45,277 nt of DNA from the NCBI GenBank assembly GCA_021814695.1, contig JAKAHY010000001.1:1-45277 (forward strand), in the 5' to 3' direction. The first letter of the stretch is position 1, and every line of letters starts with the position of its first letter. The notes under the pieces were generated by a model. The model saw nothing but the letters and a program-made list of their open reading frames with translations, did not search any database and was not told the DNA's origin. This DNA comes from a bacterium (GTDB taxonomy: Bacteria; Patescibacteriota; Minisyncoccia; UBA6257; JAGOQP01). The translations under genes were made by a program, and so were the position numbers. Of this stretch, positions 22,017 through 29,806 are shown piece by piece.

Positions 22017-22736
22017 ATGTCAAAAACCAAATTCAGAGCAAACAGAAAGGTTGTTTTTGTTATGGGTCCTCCCGGTTCCGGAAAAGGAACTCAGGCGGAA
22101 CTTATTGCGGATAAATTCGATTTTTTTCACTTTGATACCGGACGTGTTTTGGAGGGTATTTGGCACGATCCCAAAAGGCAGAAAGACCCGATTGTAAGGC
22201 GCGAGCGGGTACTTTTTGATACCGGGAAACTGAATACTCCTTCAGTGGTATTAAAAATGATGAAAGAGAAAATAAAGGAGCTGGCCGAAATTGGAGAGAG
22301 CTTGGTATTTAGTGGTTCTCCCCGGACATTTTTTGAGGCCTTTGGTGATTCTAAAAATACAGGACTAATAGAAACTCTGGAAAAACTTTATGGCAAAAAA
22401 AATATCACGGTTTTGCTTTTGAAAGTGGATTCAAAAAAAGCGATTGCCAGAAACGTGGGTAGAATGATCTGTTCTGTCTGCGGGATGCAGCTTTTGAGCG
22501 TGCTTAAAGTTAAACAAACACGCTGTCCGTTTTGTGGCGGAGAATTGAGGAAGCGGACTTTGGATAAGCCGGAAGTGATGGTGGTCCGCCTTCAGGAATT
22601 TGCCAACAGAACCGAACCGATTCTGAAAGAATTGAAAAAAAGAAAATTCATTATTCACGGCATCAACGCGAATGTTTTGCCGTACGAAGTGTTCGAAAAA
22701 ATAAAATCGGTAATAAATGATTCTTTTAAAAAGTGA
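22017..22736 (+). CDS. adk: Adenylate kinase family protein, zinc LID type
   Basis: A protein of 239 residues. The P-loop GPPGSGKGTQ is at about residues 18-27 and the phosphoryl-transfer core continues with FHFDTGRVLEG. The LID has four Cys (CSVC near residue 151, CPFC near 169), a zinc knuckle. The usual DGFPRT NMP-site motif reads SGSPRT here, and the LID Arg pattern is unusual, so substrate range may differ. It makes ADP from ATP and AMP. It is followed by map with a 20-base overlap, the normal secY-adk-map order apart from the insertion. Confidence 0.85.
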   Translation: MSKTKFRANRKVVFVMGPPGSGKGTQAELIADKFDFFHFDTGRVLEGIWHDPKRQKDPIVRRERVLFDTGKLNTPSVVLKMMKEKIKELAEIGESLVFSGSPRTFFEAFGDSKNTGLIETLEKLYGKKNITVLLLKVDSKKAIARNVGRMICSVCGMQLLSVLKVKQTRCPFCGGELRKRTLDKPEVMVVRLQEFANRTEPILKELKKRKFIIHGINANVLPYEVFEKIKSVINDSFKK

Positions 22737-23475
22737 AAGTGAAATAGAAATTCTTGGTCAATCGGGAAAAATTCTTTCCGGAATTTTGAAAACGCTTGAA
22801 AAAAAAGCGGTTCCCGGAGTGAATATTCTGGAGCTTGAGCAGATTGCCAGGAAAATGGCGAAAGACGCCGGAGCAAGGCCGTCCTTTTTGGGTTATCAGC
22901 CGGAAGGGGCCGACAAGCCGTACCCGGCCGCAATTTGCGCTTCGGTCAACGAAGTTGTTGTCCATGGAATTCCGACGGATTACATTTTGCGTTCAGGCGA
23001 CGTTATAAAAATCGATATGGGAATTGTTTACGAGGGAATGTGCACCGATTCGGCGGTTACCGTCGGAATAGGGAAAACCTCTCCCGAAGCAAGGAAACTC
23101 ATCGCTTCGACAAAAAAAGCCCTAGAAGAGGCAATTTTGGCGGTTAAAAGGGGCCATCACATAGGAGATATCGGGTATGCGGTCGAAAAAAGGGCGAAAA
23201 AAGACGGATTTAAAATCCTCAAAGGATTAACGGGACACGGCGTCGGTTATGAGGTTCATGAAGATCCGGTGGTCTTAAATTACGGAAAAAAGGGGACGGG
23301 TCCGGAAATTAAAGAAGGAATGGTTATTGCAATCGAGCCGATGTTTTCCGTTTCTACTGAACAGATAATTCAGAATAAAGACGAGAGTTATTCTTCTGCC
23401 GATGGAAGTTTGACGGCTCAATTTGAACATACCGTTGCCGTCACAAAAAATGGAGTAATCGTTTTAACCAGATGA
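22717..23475 (+). CDS. map: Methionine aminopeptidase, type I
   Basis: A protein of 252 residues, the usual length. Metal ligands are visible in IKIDMGIVYEGMCTDSAVT (two Asp), TGHGVGYEVHEDP (His), IAIEPMFS (Glu) and QFEHTVAV (Glu). It removes the N-terminal Met from nascent proteins. The start lies inside the adk 3' end and its stop overlaps the next ATG, so the three genes are translationally linked. infA, which normally follows map, is here at the other end of the window. Confidence 0.96.
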   Translation: MILLKSESEIEILGQSGKILSGILKTLEKKAVPGVNILELEQIARKMAKDAGARPSFLGYQPEGADKPYPAAICASVNEVVVHGIPTDYILRSGDVIKIDMGIVYEGMCTDSAVTVGIGKTSPEARKLIASTKKALEEAILAVKRGHHIGDIGYAVEKRAKKDGFKILKGLTGHGVGYEVHEDPVVLNYGKKGTGPEIKEGMVIAIEPMFSVSTEQIIQNKDESYSSADGSLTAQFEHTVAVTKNGVIVLTR

Positions 23476-24344
23476 GTGATTCTCCAGAAATAGCAAAAAC
23501 TTCCGATATCCGCAAAAGCGCCAGAGAATATATTATTAAAAAATATAGATGGCTTTTGGTAGTGTCGGGGGTTATGGGATTGGCTGCGGTTTTATTTTAC
23601 ATTTTATTTAAAGATGAAAACTTTCTCGGTCTTTTGTATGTTCCGGTAATAATTTTGACAATTCTTTATATATTTGAAATCGGGCGTTTAAGAAAGCGGA
23701 TGTTTGAAGATTTTGCTAAAAATCATGGGTATGCTTTCAGCGCACACAAAGAAAAAGATTTCGGAGATGGTTCACTATTTCTAGGCGGAAAAAATAAATC
23801 AGTTTCAGAATTTATATCGGGTGTGTTGGAAAATATTCCCGTAGAATTTTTTAACTTTGATTTTATTGTCGAAAGGACGGATTCCAAAGGACAAAGGACC
23901 AAGGAACACCATAATTTTTTTGTTATTGATATGGACCTGGGAACCGTGACCCCGTCTATTTTGTTAAGATACAAAGGATCAAACACCGTTCCAAAAGTTT
24001 ATTTTGGACGCGCGGACGTCAGATTGGAGGGGCAAATGGGCGATATTTATGACTTGGAAGTGGAAAAAGAATTTGAGATCGAGGCTCTTCAGATATTTTC
24101 ACCCGATATTATGCAGGAGATACTCTCGGTTATTGAGCGGCCGGAAAAACCGAAATTAAACGTAGAATTTTATGGGAATCACGCAATAGTTTTTATTGAG
24201 GGGGAAATAAACAATCCCGACCTTCTGGAGAGTGTTTATAATATGTCCTCGGATCTGGCAAAACACTGGGCTCCTTTGATGGTAAGAATAAAAGGCAGCG
24301 TGGAGGCGTTGAGGGCGCAATTTTCCGGCAAGCAACCGTCTTAA
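23472..24344 (+). CDS. Two-TM membrane protein, DUF3137-like in plan
   Basis: A protein of 290 residues. Two membrane helices at about residues 25-45 and 50-68 are followed by a cytoplasmic domain beginning RKRMFEDFAKNHGYAFSAH. That F-A-x-x-x-G-Y/W phrase after two helices, and the later HHNFFVIDMDL strand, look like DUF3137-type proteins, but the match is loose. It overlaps map by four bases (ATGA). Function unknown. Confidence 0.75.
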   Translation: MSDSPEIAKTSDIRKSAREYIIKKYRWLLVVSGVMGLAAVLFYILFKDENFLGLLYVPVIILTILYIFEIGRLRKRMFEDFAKNHGYAFSAHKEKDFGDGSLFLGGKNKSVSEFISGVLENIPVEFFNFDFIVERTDSKGQRTKEHHNFFVIDMDLGTVTPSILLRYKGSNTVPKVYFGRADVRLEGQMGDIYDLEVEKEFEIEALQIFSPDIMQEILSVIERPEKPKLNVEFYGNHAIVFIEGEINNPDLLESVYNMSSDLAKHWAPLMVRIKGSVEALRAQFSGKQPS

Positions 24345-24354
24345 ATTCGGAGTA

Positions 24355-24377
24355 TTAAAATCCCGCGAAATCGCGGG
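24355..24377 (-). terminator. Terminator of the 24378 minus-strand gene
   Basis: CCCGCG-AAAT-CGCGGG; on the minus strand it is followed by ATTTTAA. It also lies just after the plus-strand 24344 stop and may serve both. Confidence 0.75.
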
Positions 24378-24626
24378 TTAGAGAACGTGTGAAACGTCGA
24401 GTACAAAAGTGGCTGCGGCGACGGGAATAGTGAATTCTCCGAGGAATACGCCGGCGATAGCACAGGGGACGAAAGGAGCGTGAACCGCTTCTTTTTTGAT
24501 CTTGGTTCCCCAGAAGTTAACGGTGTATTGGGTGCAAATGCCTCCCAGGAGGATATTCAAAGCAAAAATCAGAACTACGCATCCGCACACACCACTGCCG
24601 TCACCACCACGCGGTTTCTCAAACAT
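24378..24626 (-). CDS. Small membrane protein (minus strand)
   Basis: An 82-residue protein, MFEKPRGGDGSGVCGCVVLI, with two hydrophobic stretches and the well-formed segment QYTVNFWGTKIKKEAVHAPFVPC between them, ending GEFTIPVAAATFVLDVSHVL. A GGAGA Shine-Dalgarno sequence, a consensus promoter and a terminator make it a real gene. From memory, proteins with FWGT...PF-x-PC-x-IAG-x-FLGEFTIP recur in CPR genomes; unverified. Several Cys and the conserved Pro/Cys motif suggest a defined role at the membrane. Confidence 0.75.
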   Translation of the reverse strand: MFEKPRGGDGSGVCGCVVLIFALNILLGGICTQYTVNFWGTKIKKEAVHAPFVPCAIAGVFLGEFTIPVAAATFVLDVSHVL

Positions 24627-24654
24627 ACTTGTCTCCGTTGTTTTTACTTACAAT

Positions 24655-24683
24655 AGAATACTAATAAATAGTCAATATGTCAA
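24655..24683 (-). promoter_or_regulatory. Promoter of the 24626 minus-strand gene
   Basis: Read on the minus strand: TTGACA, 17 bases, TATTCT. No TCAG follows. Confidence 0.8.
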
Positions 24684-24748
24684 TCCTATTGAGTGTTTTT
24701 AATCAAAAATATGCAATTGAATTAATTACAATAAAATAAGTAAATTTT

Positions 24749-24758
24749 GTGTTATAAT
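24749..24758 (+). promoter_or_regulatory. Extended -10 promoter before cdaA
   Basis: TGTTATAAT, an extended -10 with no clear -35, 18 bases before the ATG. Its position rules out the longer ORF-track start at 24747. Confidence 0.6.
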
Positions 24759-24776
24759 GAGATCAATAAATTAAAG

Positions 24777-26042
24777 ATGAATTACACTCAACTGCTTGCT
24801 TCGATAGAAAATTTTAATCCGATACCCATATTTACTTCGGTTATTTCGACGTTTTCTTTGCAGGATGGTTTGGATATTTTTTTGACCGCAATGATAATCG
24901 GCGGTTTTTTGTATTTGTTCAAGAAAACAAAAACTACTTCGATTGTTGTTACCAGCATTGTCGGATTTATATTACTTTATCTTATTGCCGTCTGGTTGGA
25001 TTTGTACACTATTTTGAGCATCATAAACGTTATTATCGGAGGAATTATCGTTATTCTGGTTATAGTTTTTCAAAAAGAATTGAGACGTTTTGTTGAGTGG
25101 ATAAATATCAGCTCTATAAGAAAAAGATTTAAAAAAGGAAAAGAGAGTGTTGCAAATATTGAATCGGGCGTTATTCATACTATAGTTTCCTCGGCTTTTA
25201 TAATGGCCAAGAGAAAGATGGGGGGGATTATAGTTCTGCCGGGAAAGGAATCAATCGACTCTTTTGTTTCGGGGGGTTTTGAGCTTGATGGAAAAGTATC
25301 CGAACCTCTTTTATTGAGTATTTTTGATACATCCACTCCGGGGCATGACGGCGCCGTAATTATAGACCAGGATATCATTAAAAGATTCGGAGTTGTTTTG
25401 CCATTATCCGAGCGTGATGATTATGAAAAGCTTAAACATCTTGGAACGCGCCATCGTTCGTCTCTTGGGCTTTCCGAAAGAACAGATGCTTTATGTATTG
25501 TCATATCCGAAGAAAAAAAGAGAGTGTCGATTGCCTTTGACGGCGCAATCGAATCGGTTGAAACTCCCGAAGAACTGGAAAAGAAATTAAGCGCATTTCT
25601 TAATTTGGCGGAAACAGACGTGTCTTTGTCTAAAATTAAATTCGCCAAATCTATCGGGGTTATCAAAAAAAACTATAAGGAAGCAATTATAGCCCTTATT
25701 TTATCTTTTGTTCTGTGGATGATAGTAAGTTTTCCTCATGCCGGAATTATACAAAAGCAGTTTTTGGCCCCTGTGGTATTTAGCAATCTTCCGACAAATG
25801 CCACCATAGAAAAGCTGACTTCGCCTCAGGTTACGGTGCTTTTGTCCGGATCGGAGAGAGACTTCCAGTTTGTAAGCGATGACAGCGTAAAAGCTCTTAT
25901 TGATTTAACGGATTCTGTAGCAAACGGCCAAACAAAATACGTTCTCATTCATTTAACGCGGTCCAACATCCAATTTCCTTCAAACCTGACGTTTATTAAA
26001 GTCGGTCCGGCCCAAGTTGAATTTAAATTGGTATTCAATTAA
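24777..26042 (+). CDS. cdaA: Diadenylate cyclase CdaA fused to a YbbR (CdaR-like) domain
   Basis: A protein of 421 residues. Three membrane helices lie within residues 25-100, then the DAC domain with HDGAVIID near residue 190 and the RHRSSLGLSE motif near 224, the two c-di-AMP synthase signatures. After a linker, a fourth helix (about 302-319, AIIALILSFVLWMIVSF) leads to an extracytoplasmic domain of about 100 residues ending VGPAQVEFKLVF, which looks like one YbbR repeat. In Firmicutes CdaR (YbbR) is a separate regulator encoded next to cdaA; here the two appear joined. c-di-AMP controls osmotic and cell-wall balance. Confidence 0.88.
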   Translation: MNYTQLLASIENFNPIPIFTSVISTFSLQDGLDIFLTAMIIGGFLYLFKKTKTTSIVVTSIVGFILLYLIAVWLDLYTILSIINVIIGGIIVILVIVFQKELRRFVEWINISSIRKRFKKGKESVANIESGVIHTIVSSAFIMAKRKMGGIIVLPGKESIDSFVSGGFELDGKVSEPLLLSIFDTSTPGHDGAVIIDQDIIKRFGVVLPLSERDDYEKLKHLGTRHRSSLGLSERTDALCIVISEEKKRVSIAFDGAIESVETPEELEKKLSAFLNLAETDVSLSKIKFAKSIGVIKKNYKEAIIALILSFVLWMIVSFPHAGIIQKQFLAPVVFSNLPTNATIEKLTSPQVTVLLSGSERDFQFVSDDSVKALIDLTDSVANGQTKYVLIHLTRSNIQFPSNLTFIKVGPAQVEFKLVFN

Positions 26043-26064
26043 ATAATAAAATAAACTATTTTAT

Positions 26065-26814
26065 ATGGCACAAAAACCATTCTTGTCGGTAATTATTCCG
26101 GCATACAATGAAGCAAAACGTTTACCGTTGACTCTGATCGATATGGATAAGCATCTTTCCAAAACGCCTTTTGATTATGAAATAATTGTTGTGGACAATA
26201 ATTCTAAAGATTCTACCAAAGAAATAGCGTCAAGATTTTCGGGAATAATGAAAAACATCCGGGTTATAGAGTGCCGGACTCAAGGTAAAGGCGCAGCCGT
26301 AAGAAAAGGAATGATGGAAGCCAAGGGGCAAATAAGATTATTCTCGGACGCGGATAACTCCGTTTCTGTAGATCAATTTTTGAAAATGCAGCATTTATTT
26401 CGCGAGGGCTACGACGTTGTTATCGGGTCAAGGGATGCTAAGGGTGCAAAAATGGAACCTCCTCAGCCTTGGTACAGAGTATTTCTCGGAAATATGGGGA
26501 ATATTTTTATAAGAATTATGCTTTTGAAGGGAATTAAAGATACTCAGTGCGGGTTTAAGGCATTTTCCGACAGATCGGCCGAGAAAATATTTCCGCTGGC
26601 CACAATTAATGGGTGGGGGTTTGATGTTGAAATCCTTTCTTTGGCAAAAATGTTCGGATATAAAATAATGGAAATGCCGGTTATTTGGGTTAATAGCGCG
26701 GGTTCAAAAGTAAAGCCGACCGCTTACATAAACGTATTGCTTGAGGTCGTTAAAATTAAGTTGAGAATGATGAAAGGGTTTTATCAGAAGAAACAAGGCA
26801 GTGTTTCGGCCTAG
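26065..26814 (+). CDS. GT2 glycosyltransferase, dolichol/polyprenyl-phosphate sugar synthase type
   Basis: A protein of 249 residues. It starts FLSVIIPAYNEAKRLPLTL, then EIIVVDNNSKDSTKEIA, GKGAAVRKGMMEAKG, the nucleotide-sugar-binding FSDADNS and VIGSRDAKGA, and later DTQCGFKAF and NGWGFDVEIL. This is the ALG5-like subgroup that loads a polyprenyl phosphate with a sugar. Such lipid-linked sugars are the donors for PMT/GT39 enzymes, of which two lie in this window. No membrane helix is obvious; it should act at the inner face. Confidence 0.88.
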   Translation: MAQKPFLSVIIPAYNEAKRLPLTLIDMDKHLSKTPFDYEIIVVDNNSKDSTKEIASRFSGIMKNIRVIECRTQGKGAAVRKGMMEAKGQIRLFSDADNSVSVDQFLKMQHLFREGYDVVIGSRDAKGAKMEPPQPWYRVFLGNMGNIFIRIMLLKGIKDTQCGFKAFSDRSAEKIFPLATINGWGFDVEILSLAKMFGYKIMEMPVIWVNSAGSKVKPTAYINVLLEVVKIKLRMMKGFYQKKQGSVSA

Positions 26815-26816
26815 CT

Positions 26817-26844
26817 TTGACTTTATGGCAGAAATTGATATATT
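26817..26844 (+). promoter_or_regulatory. Promoter of greA
   Basis: TTGACT, 16 bases, TATATT, about 108 bases before the greA start. The -35 overlaps the region just after the GT2 stop. Confidence 0.6.
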
Positions 26845-26951
26845 TGTTATCTGTATAACAAGCAATAAATTACCAATTAGAATTAATAAAATAATAGAGC
26901 TCGCAGGACTTCTTGATAAAAACAAGGGGAAATCATCGGCTCAAACCGGAT

Positions 26952-27416
26952 ATGGCAGAACAATTTTTAAGTAGAGAGAAGGTTGATGAGTTAAAAAAGA
27001 GGCTAAAAGAGCTTCAAACAACCAAGCGTTTTGAGATAGCCGAAAGGCTCAAGAGAGCAAAAGAGCATGGGGATTTGTCGGAAAATTTCGAATACGCTCA
27101 GGCCAAAGAAGATCAGGATAAATTAGAAAGAGAGATTTTTGACCTTGAGATACTGCTGAAAAACGCCAGAATTATCACAAAACCCAAGAGTAAAAACGTC
27201 GTCAATGTCGGACTTGCGGTGACGATAAAATCAAAGGGAAAAGAAGAAGTGACATATACCATTGTCGGTTCGCAGGATTCCGATCCTGCCCAAAACAAGA
27301 TTTCCAACCTTTCTCCAATAGGCAGAGCGCTTATCGGTAAAAAGGCGGGAGATGTTGTAAGGGTAAAAACTCCCAAAGGAGAAGAAGTGGAATATGAAAT
27401 AATCAATATTGAATAA
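26952..27416 (+). CDS. greA: Transcription elongation factor GreA
   Basis: 154 residues from the ATG at 26952 (MAEQFLSREKVDELKKRL); the ORF track adds 13 unlikely codons. The coiled-coil with GDLSENFEYAQAKEDQ at its tip carries the two acidic residues that reach the RNA polymerase active site, and the C-terminal FKBP-like domain has NKISNLSPIGRALIGKKAGDVVRVKTPKGEEVEYEI. It rescues backtracked polymerase by RNA cleavage. It has its own promoter and terminator. Confidence 0.96.
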   Translation: MAEQFLSREKVDELKKRLKELQTTKRFEIAERLKRAKEHGDLSENFEYAQAKEDQDKLEREIFDLEILLKNARIITKPKSKNVVNVGLAVTIKSKGKEEVTYTIVGSQDSDPAQNKISNLSPIGRALIGKKAGDVVRVKTPKGEEVEYEIINIE

Positions 27417-27421
27417 CAGAC

Positions 27422-27450
27422 AAAGGAAGCTTAAAAAGCTTCCTTTTTGT
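27422..27450 (+). terminator. Intrinsic terminator of greA
   Basis: AAAGGAAGCTT-AAA-AAGCTTCCTTT, an 11-bp perfect stem, continuing into TTG. Confidence 0.9.
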
Positions 27451-27516
27451 TGTATTGTATAAAATTGATTAAGCGGGGCTTTTCAAAGGCTCTGTTTTTG
27501 TTTTATACTTAACAAT

Positions 27517-28965
27517 ATGATTGATGAAATAATTTCCGAAAGAAAGCGGAAATTGGAACATCTTAAAGAACACGGAATTGACCCTTATCCGGTGGAATCC
27601 AAACGAACCTCAACAATAGGCTCTTTTTTGGATGCGTTCCCGTCAAATTTGAAATCCGGTAAAAAGGCGTTCCTTGTCGGAAGAATCAGGGGGTTGCGCG
27701 ATCAGGGGAAAATTTTGTTTATTGACCTGGAGGATGCATTCGGAAGAATTCAGGTAATTTTAAAGAAAGACGACATAAAGGATTTTGATCTATTCAAAAA
27801 GACTTTGGATATAGGTGATTTTATTCAGATAAGCGGCAAGGCGCTTATTACCAAGTCGGGCCAAAAAAGCGTTGCCGCATACACGGTGAAAATTCTTTCA
27901 AAGTCATTGCGTCCGATTCCGGGGGAATTTTACGGAATAGAAAATACCGAGTTAAAATTGCGCCAAAGGTACCTTGATTCTTTGCTGAACAAGGACGTGC
28001 GCGAAATGTTTTCCAAAAAAACCGCATTTTGGAAATCAGTCAGAAAATATTTGGATAATGACGGATTTTTAGAGGTTGAAACCCCAGTCCTTGAAATGAC
28101 TCCGGGAGGAGCCGATGCCGAACCATTTTCTACCCATTACAATGCTTTGGACGAAGATTATTATCTCAGGATTTCTTTGGAAATAGCACTTAAAAAAATG
28201 CTTGTTGGGGGATTTGAGAAAATTTATGAAGTCGGAAGGATTTTCAGAAACGAGGGAATTGATGCCGAACACCTTCAGGATTATACACAATGTGAGTTTT
28301 ATTGGGCCTACTCAGATTATGAGGAGCTCATGAAATTTGTGGAAAAATTCTTCAAAAAAGTCATTAAGGAAACAGTCGGAACACTGACAACAGAATGGCG
28401 CGGAACAAAAATTAACTGGAGTAAAAAGTGGAAGGTAATTGATTATTGTGCCGAGTTTAAAAAGAAAACCGGAATTGACCCCGTTGCTGCATCTGTTGAA
28501 CAACTTTATAAAAAGGCGACAGAATTGAAGCTTTCTCCCGAGCGCGGATTAAACAAAGGAAGGTTAATCGACTTGATATATAAAAAAACTATCCGTCCGG
28601 AATTGATCCAGCCTTCATTTCTTATAAATCCTCCGGCAGAGCTGGTGCCACTAGCGAAGAGAATGCCAAATAATCCCGGCGCAGTTGAGAGAATGCAGGT
28701 GGTTGCTTGCGGAACCGAACTTGGAAACGGATTTTCGGAGGCTAATGACCCGATTGATCAAAGAGCGCGTTTTGAGGAGCAAATGAAGCTTCGCGATAAA
28801 GGAGATAAGGAGGCTCAGCGTCTTGATGAAGAATTTCTGGAGGCTTTGGAATATGGAATGCCGCCAGCGGCGGGCTTTGGATTTTCCGAGAGGCTATTTG
28901 CAATATTGATGGACAAACCGATAAGAGAAATCGTGTTTTTTCCGGCAATGAAGAGGCAAAAATGA
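27517..28965 (+). CDS. lysS: Lysyl-tRNA synthetase, class II
   Basis: A protein of 482 residues. The N-terminal OB-fold has LVGRIRGLRDQGKILFIDLED; class II motif 2 is YEVGRIFRNEGIDAEHLQDYTQCEFYWAYSDY, and motif 3 is PPAAGFGFSERLFAILMD. It charges tRNA-Lys. The end overlaps the ftsQ-like gene by four bases (ATGA). The 53 bases from the greA terminator to the ATG show no obvious Shine-Dalgarno sequence. Confidence 0.96.
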   Translation: MIDEIISERKRKLEHLKEHGIDPYPVESKRTSTIGSFLDAFPSNLKSGKKAFLVGRIRGLRDQGKILFIDLEDAFGRIQVILKKDDIKDFDLFKKTLDIGDFIQISGKALITKSGQKSVAAYTVKILSKSLRPIPGEFYGIENTELKLRQRYLDSLLNKDVREMFSKKTAFWKSVRKYLDNDGFLEVETPVLEMTPGGADAEPFSTHYNALDEDYYLRISLEIALKKMLVGGFEKIYEVGRIFRNEGIDAEHLQDYTQCEFYWAYSDYEELMKFVEKFFKKVIKETVGTLTTEWRGTKINWSKKWKVIDYCAEFKKKTGIDPVAASVEQLYKKATELKLSPERGLNKGRLIDLIYKKTIRPELIQPSFLINPPAELVPLAKRMPNNPGAVERMQVVACGTELGNGFSEANDPIDQRARFEEQMKLRDKGDKEAQRLDEEFLEALEYGMPPAAGFGFSERLFAILMDKPIREIVFFPAMKRQK

Positions 28966-29804
28966 TCGATTATTATCAAAATCGTCGCCAAGAAGAAAGA
29001 CGGGCTCGACACCATAAAATTGCAGCCGTTTTTTTCGGACTCGTTATAATACTTATTCTGGCCGGATTATATTGGCTGATGCATTCCCAAATTCTGGAGA
29101 TAAGGGGATTTGCCGTAAATGTTAACAATCAAGACGAGGGATTAAAAAAGAGTGTGGAACAGATATTTTATTCCGAATTGGGGGATGAGGCTCTTTCAAA
29201 AATATTCACAAACAACAAAAATATATTGATCGCGGATATTTATAAAAAATCGATAATGTCCGATATTCAAAAAGATTTGCCTCTAATCAAGAATGTTTCA
29301 ATTGATGCAAATATTTTTGGACGGGATATTTCAATAGAAGTTCAAACCCGGGAGCATTATGCAATATGGTGTACCGGTAATATCAATTCTTCATCTTCAA
29401 GCTCCAGCTCCGATATTAGTTTTCCCGAATGTTTCTGGTTTGATAGAACGGGTTTTGTTTTTGACAACGCTCCCAGCACCGAGGGCCAGCTGATTTATAA
29501 AGTATTGGATTTTTCGGGAGAGGCGGTCTCTATAGGGAATTCTATTCTTCCGAATGATGAGTCCGGTAATTTGGTAAAAATGTTCAATTTGTTGGATTCT
29601 GTCGGTATTTCTTACAGAACTCTCTATTTAAAAGACCGACAACTCGAAGAAGTGACCAGCGACAGAAACAGATCTCCTGTTTTTTACTTCAGCTTACGCA
29701 ATGATCCGTCGTATGCTTTGCACGCGCTTCAGACATTAGGAAGCGAACTGAATAAACTTCAATATATAGATTTACGCATTCCAAACAGAATCTATTATAG
29801 GTAA
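28962..29804 (+). CDS. ftsQ: FtsQ/DivIB-like cell division protein
   Basis: A protein of 280 residues: a short basic N-terminus (RRQEERRARHHK), one membrane helix at about residues 21-42, then a POTRA-like domain (ILEIRGFAVNV...LPLIKNVSIDANIFGRDISIEVQTREHYAIWC) and a beta domain with CFWFDRTGFVFDNAP, ending LQYIDLRIPNRIYYR, a finish typical of FtsQ. A Ser-rich stretch (SSSSSSSS) lies between. It probably works in the divisome outside the membrane. The identity is by architecture and motifs; divergent from model FtsQ. Convergent with the next gene, with two bases between stops. Confidence 0.75.
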   Translation: MIDYYQNRRQEERRARHHKIAAVFFGLVIILILAGLYWLMHSQILEIRGFAVNVNNQDEGLKKSVEQIFYSELGDEALSKIFTNNKNILIADIYKKSIMSDIQKDLPLIKNVSIDANIFGRDISIEVQTREHYAIWCTGNINSSSSSSSSDISFPECFWFDRTGFVFDNAPSTEGQLIYKVLDFSGEAVSIGNSILPNDESGNLVKMFNLLDSVGISYRTLYLKDRQLEEVTSDRNRSPVFYFSLRNDPSYALHALQTLGSELNKLQYIDLRIPNRIYYR

Positions 29805-29806
29805 TT

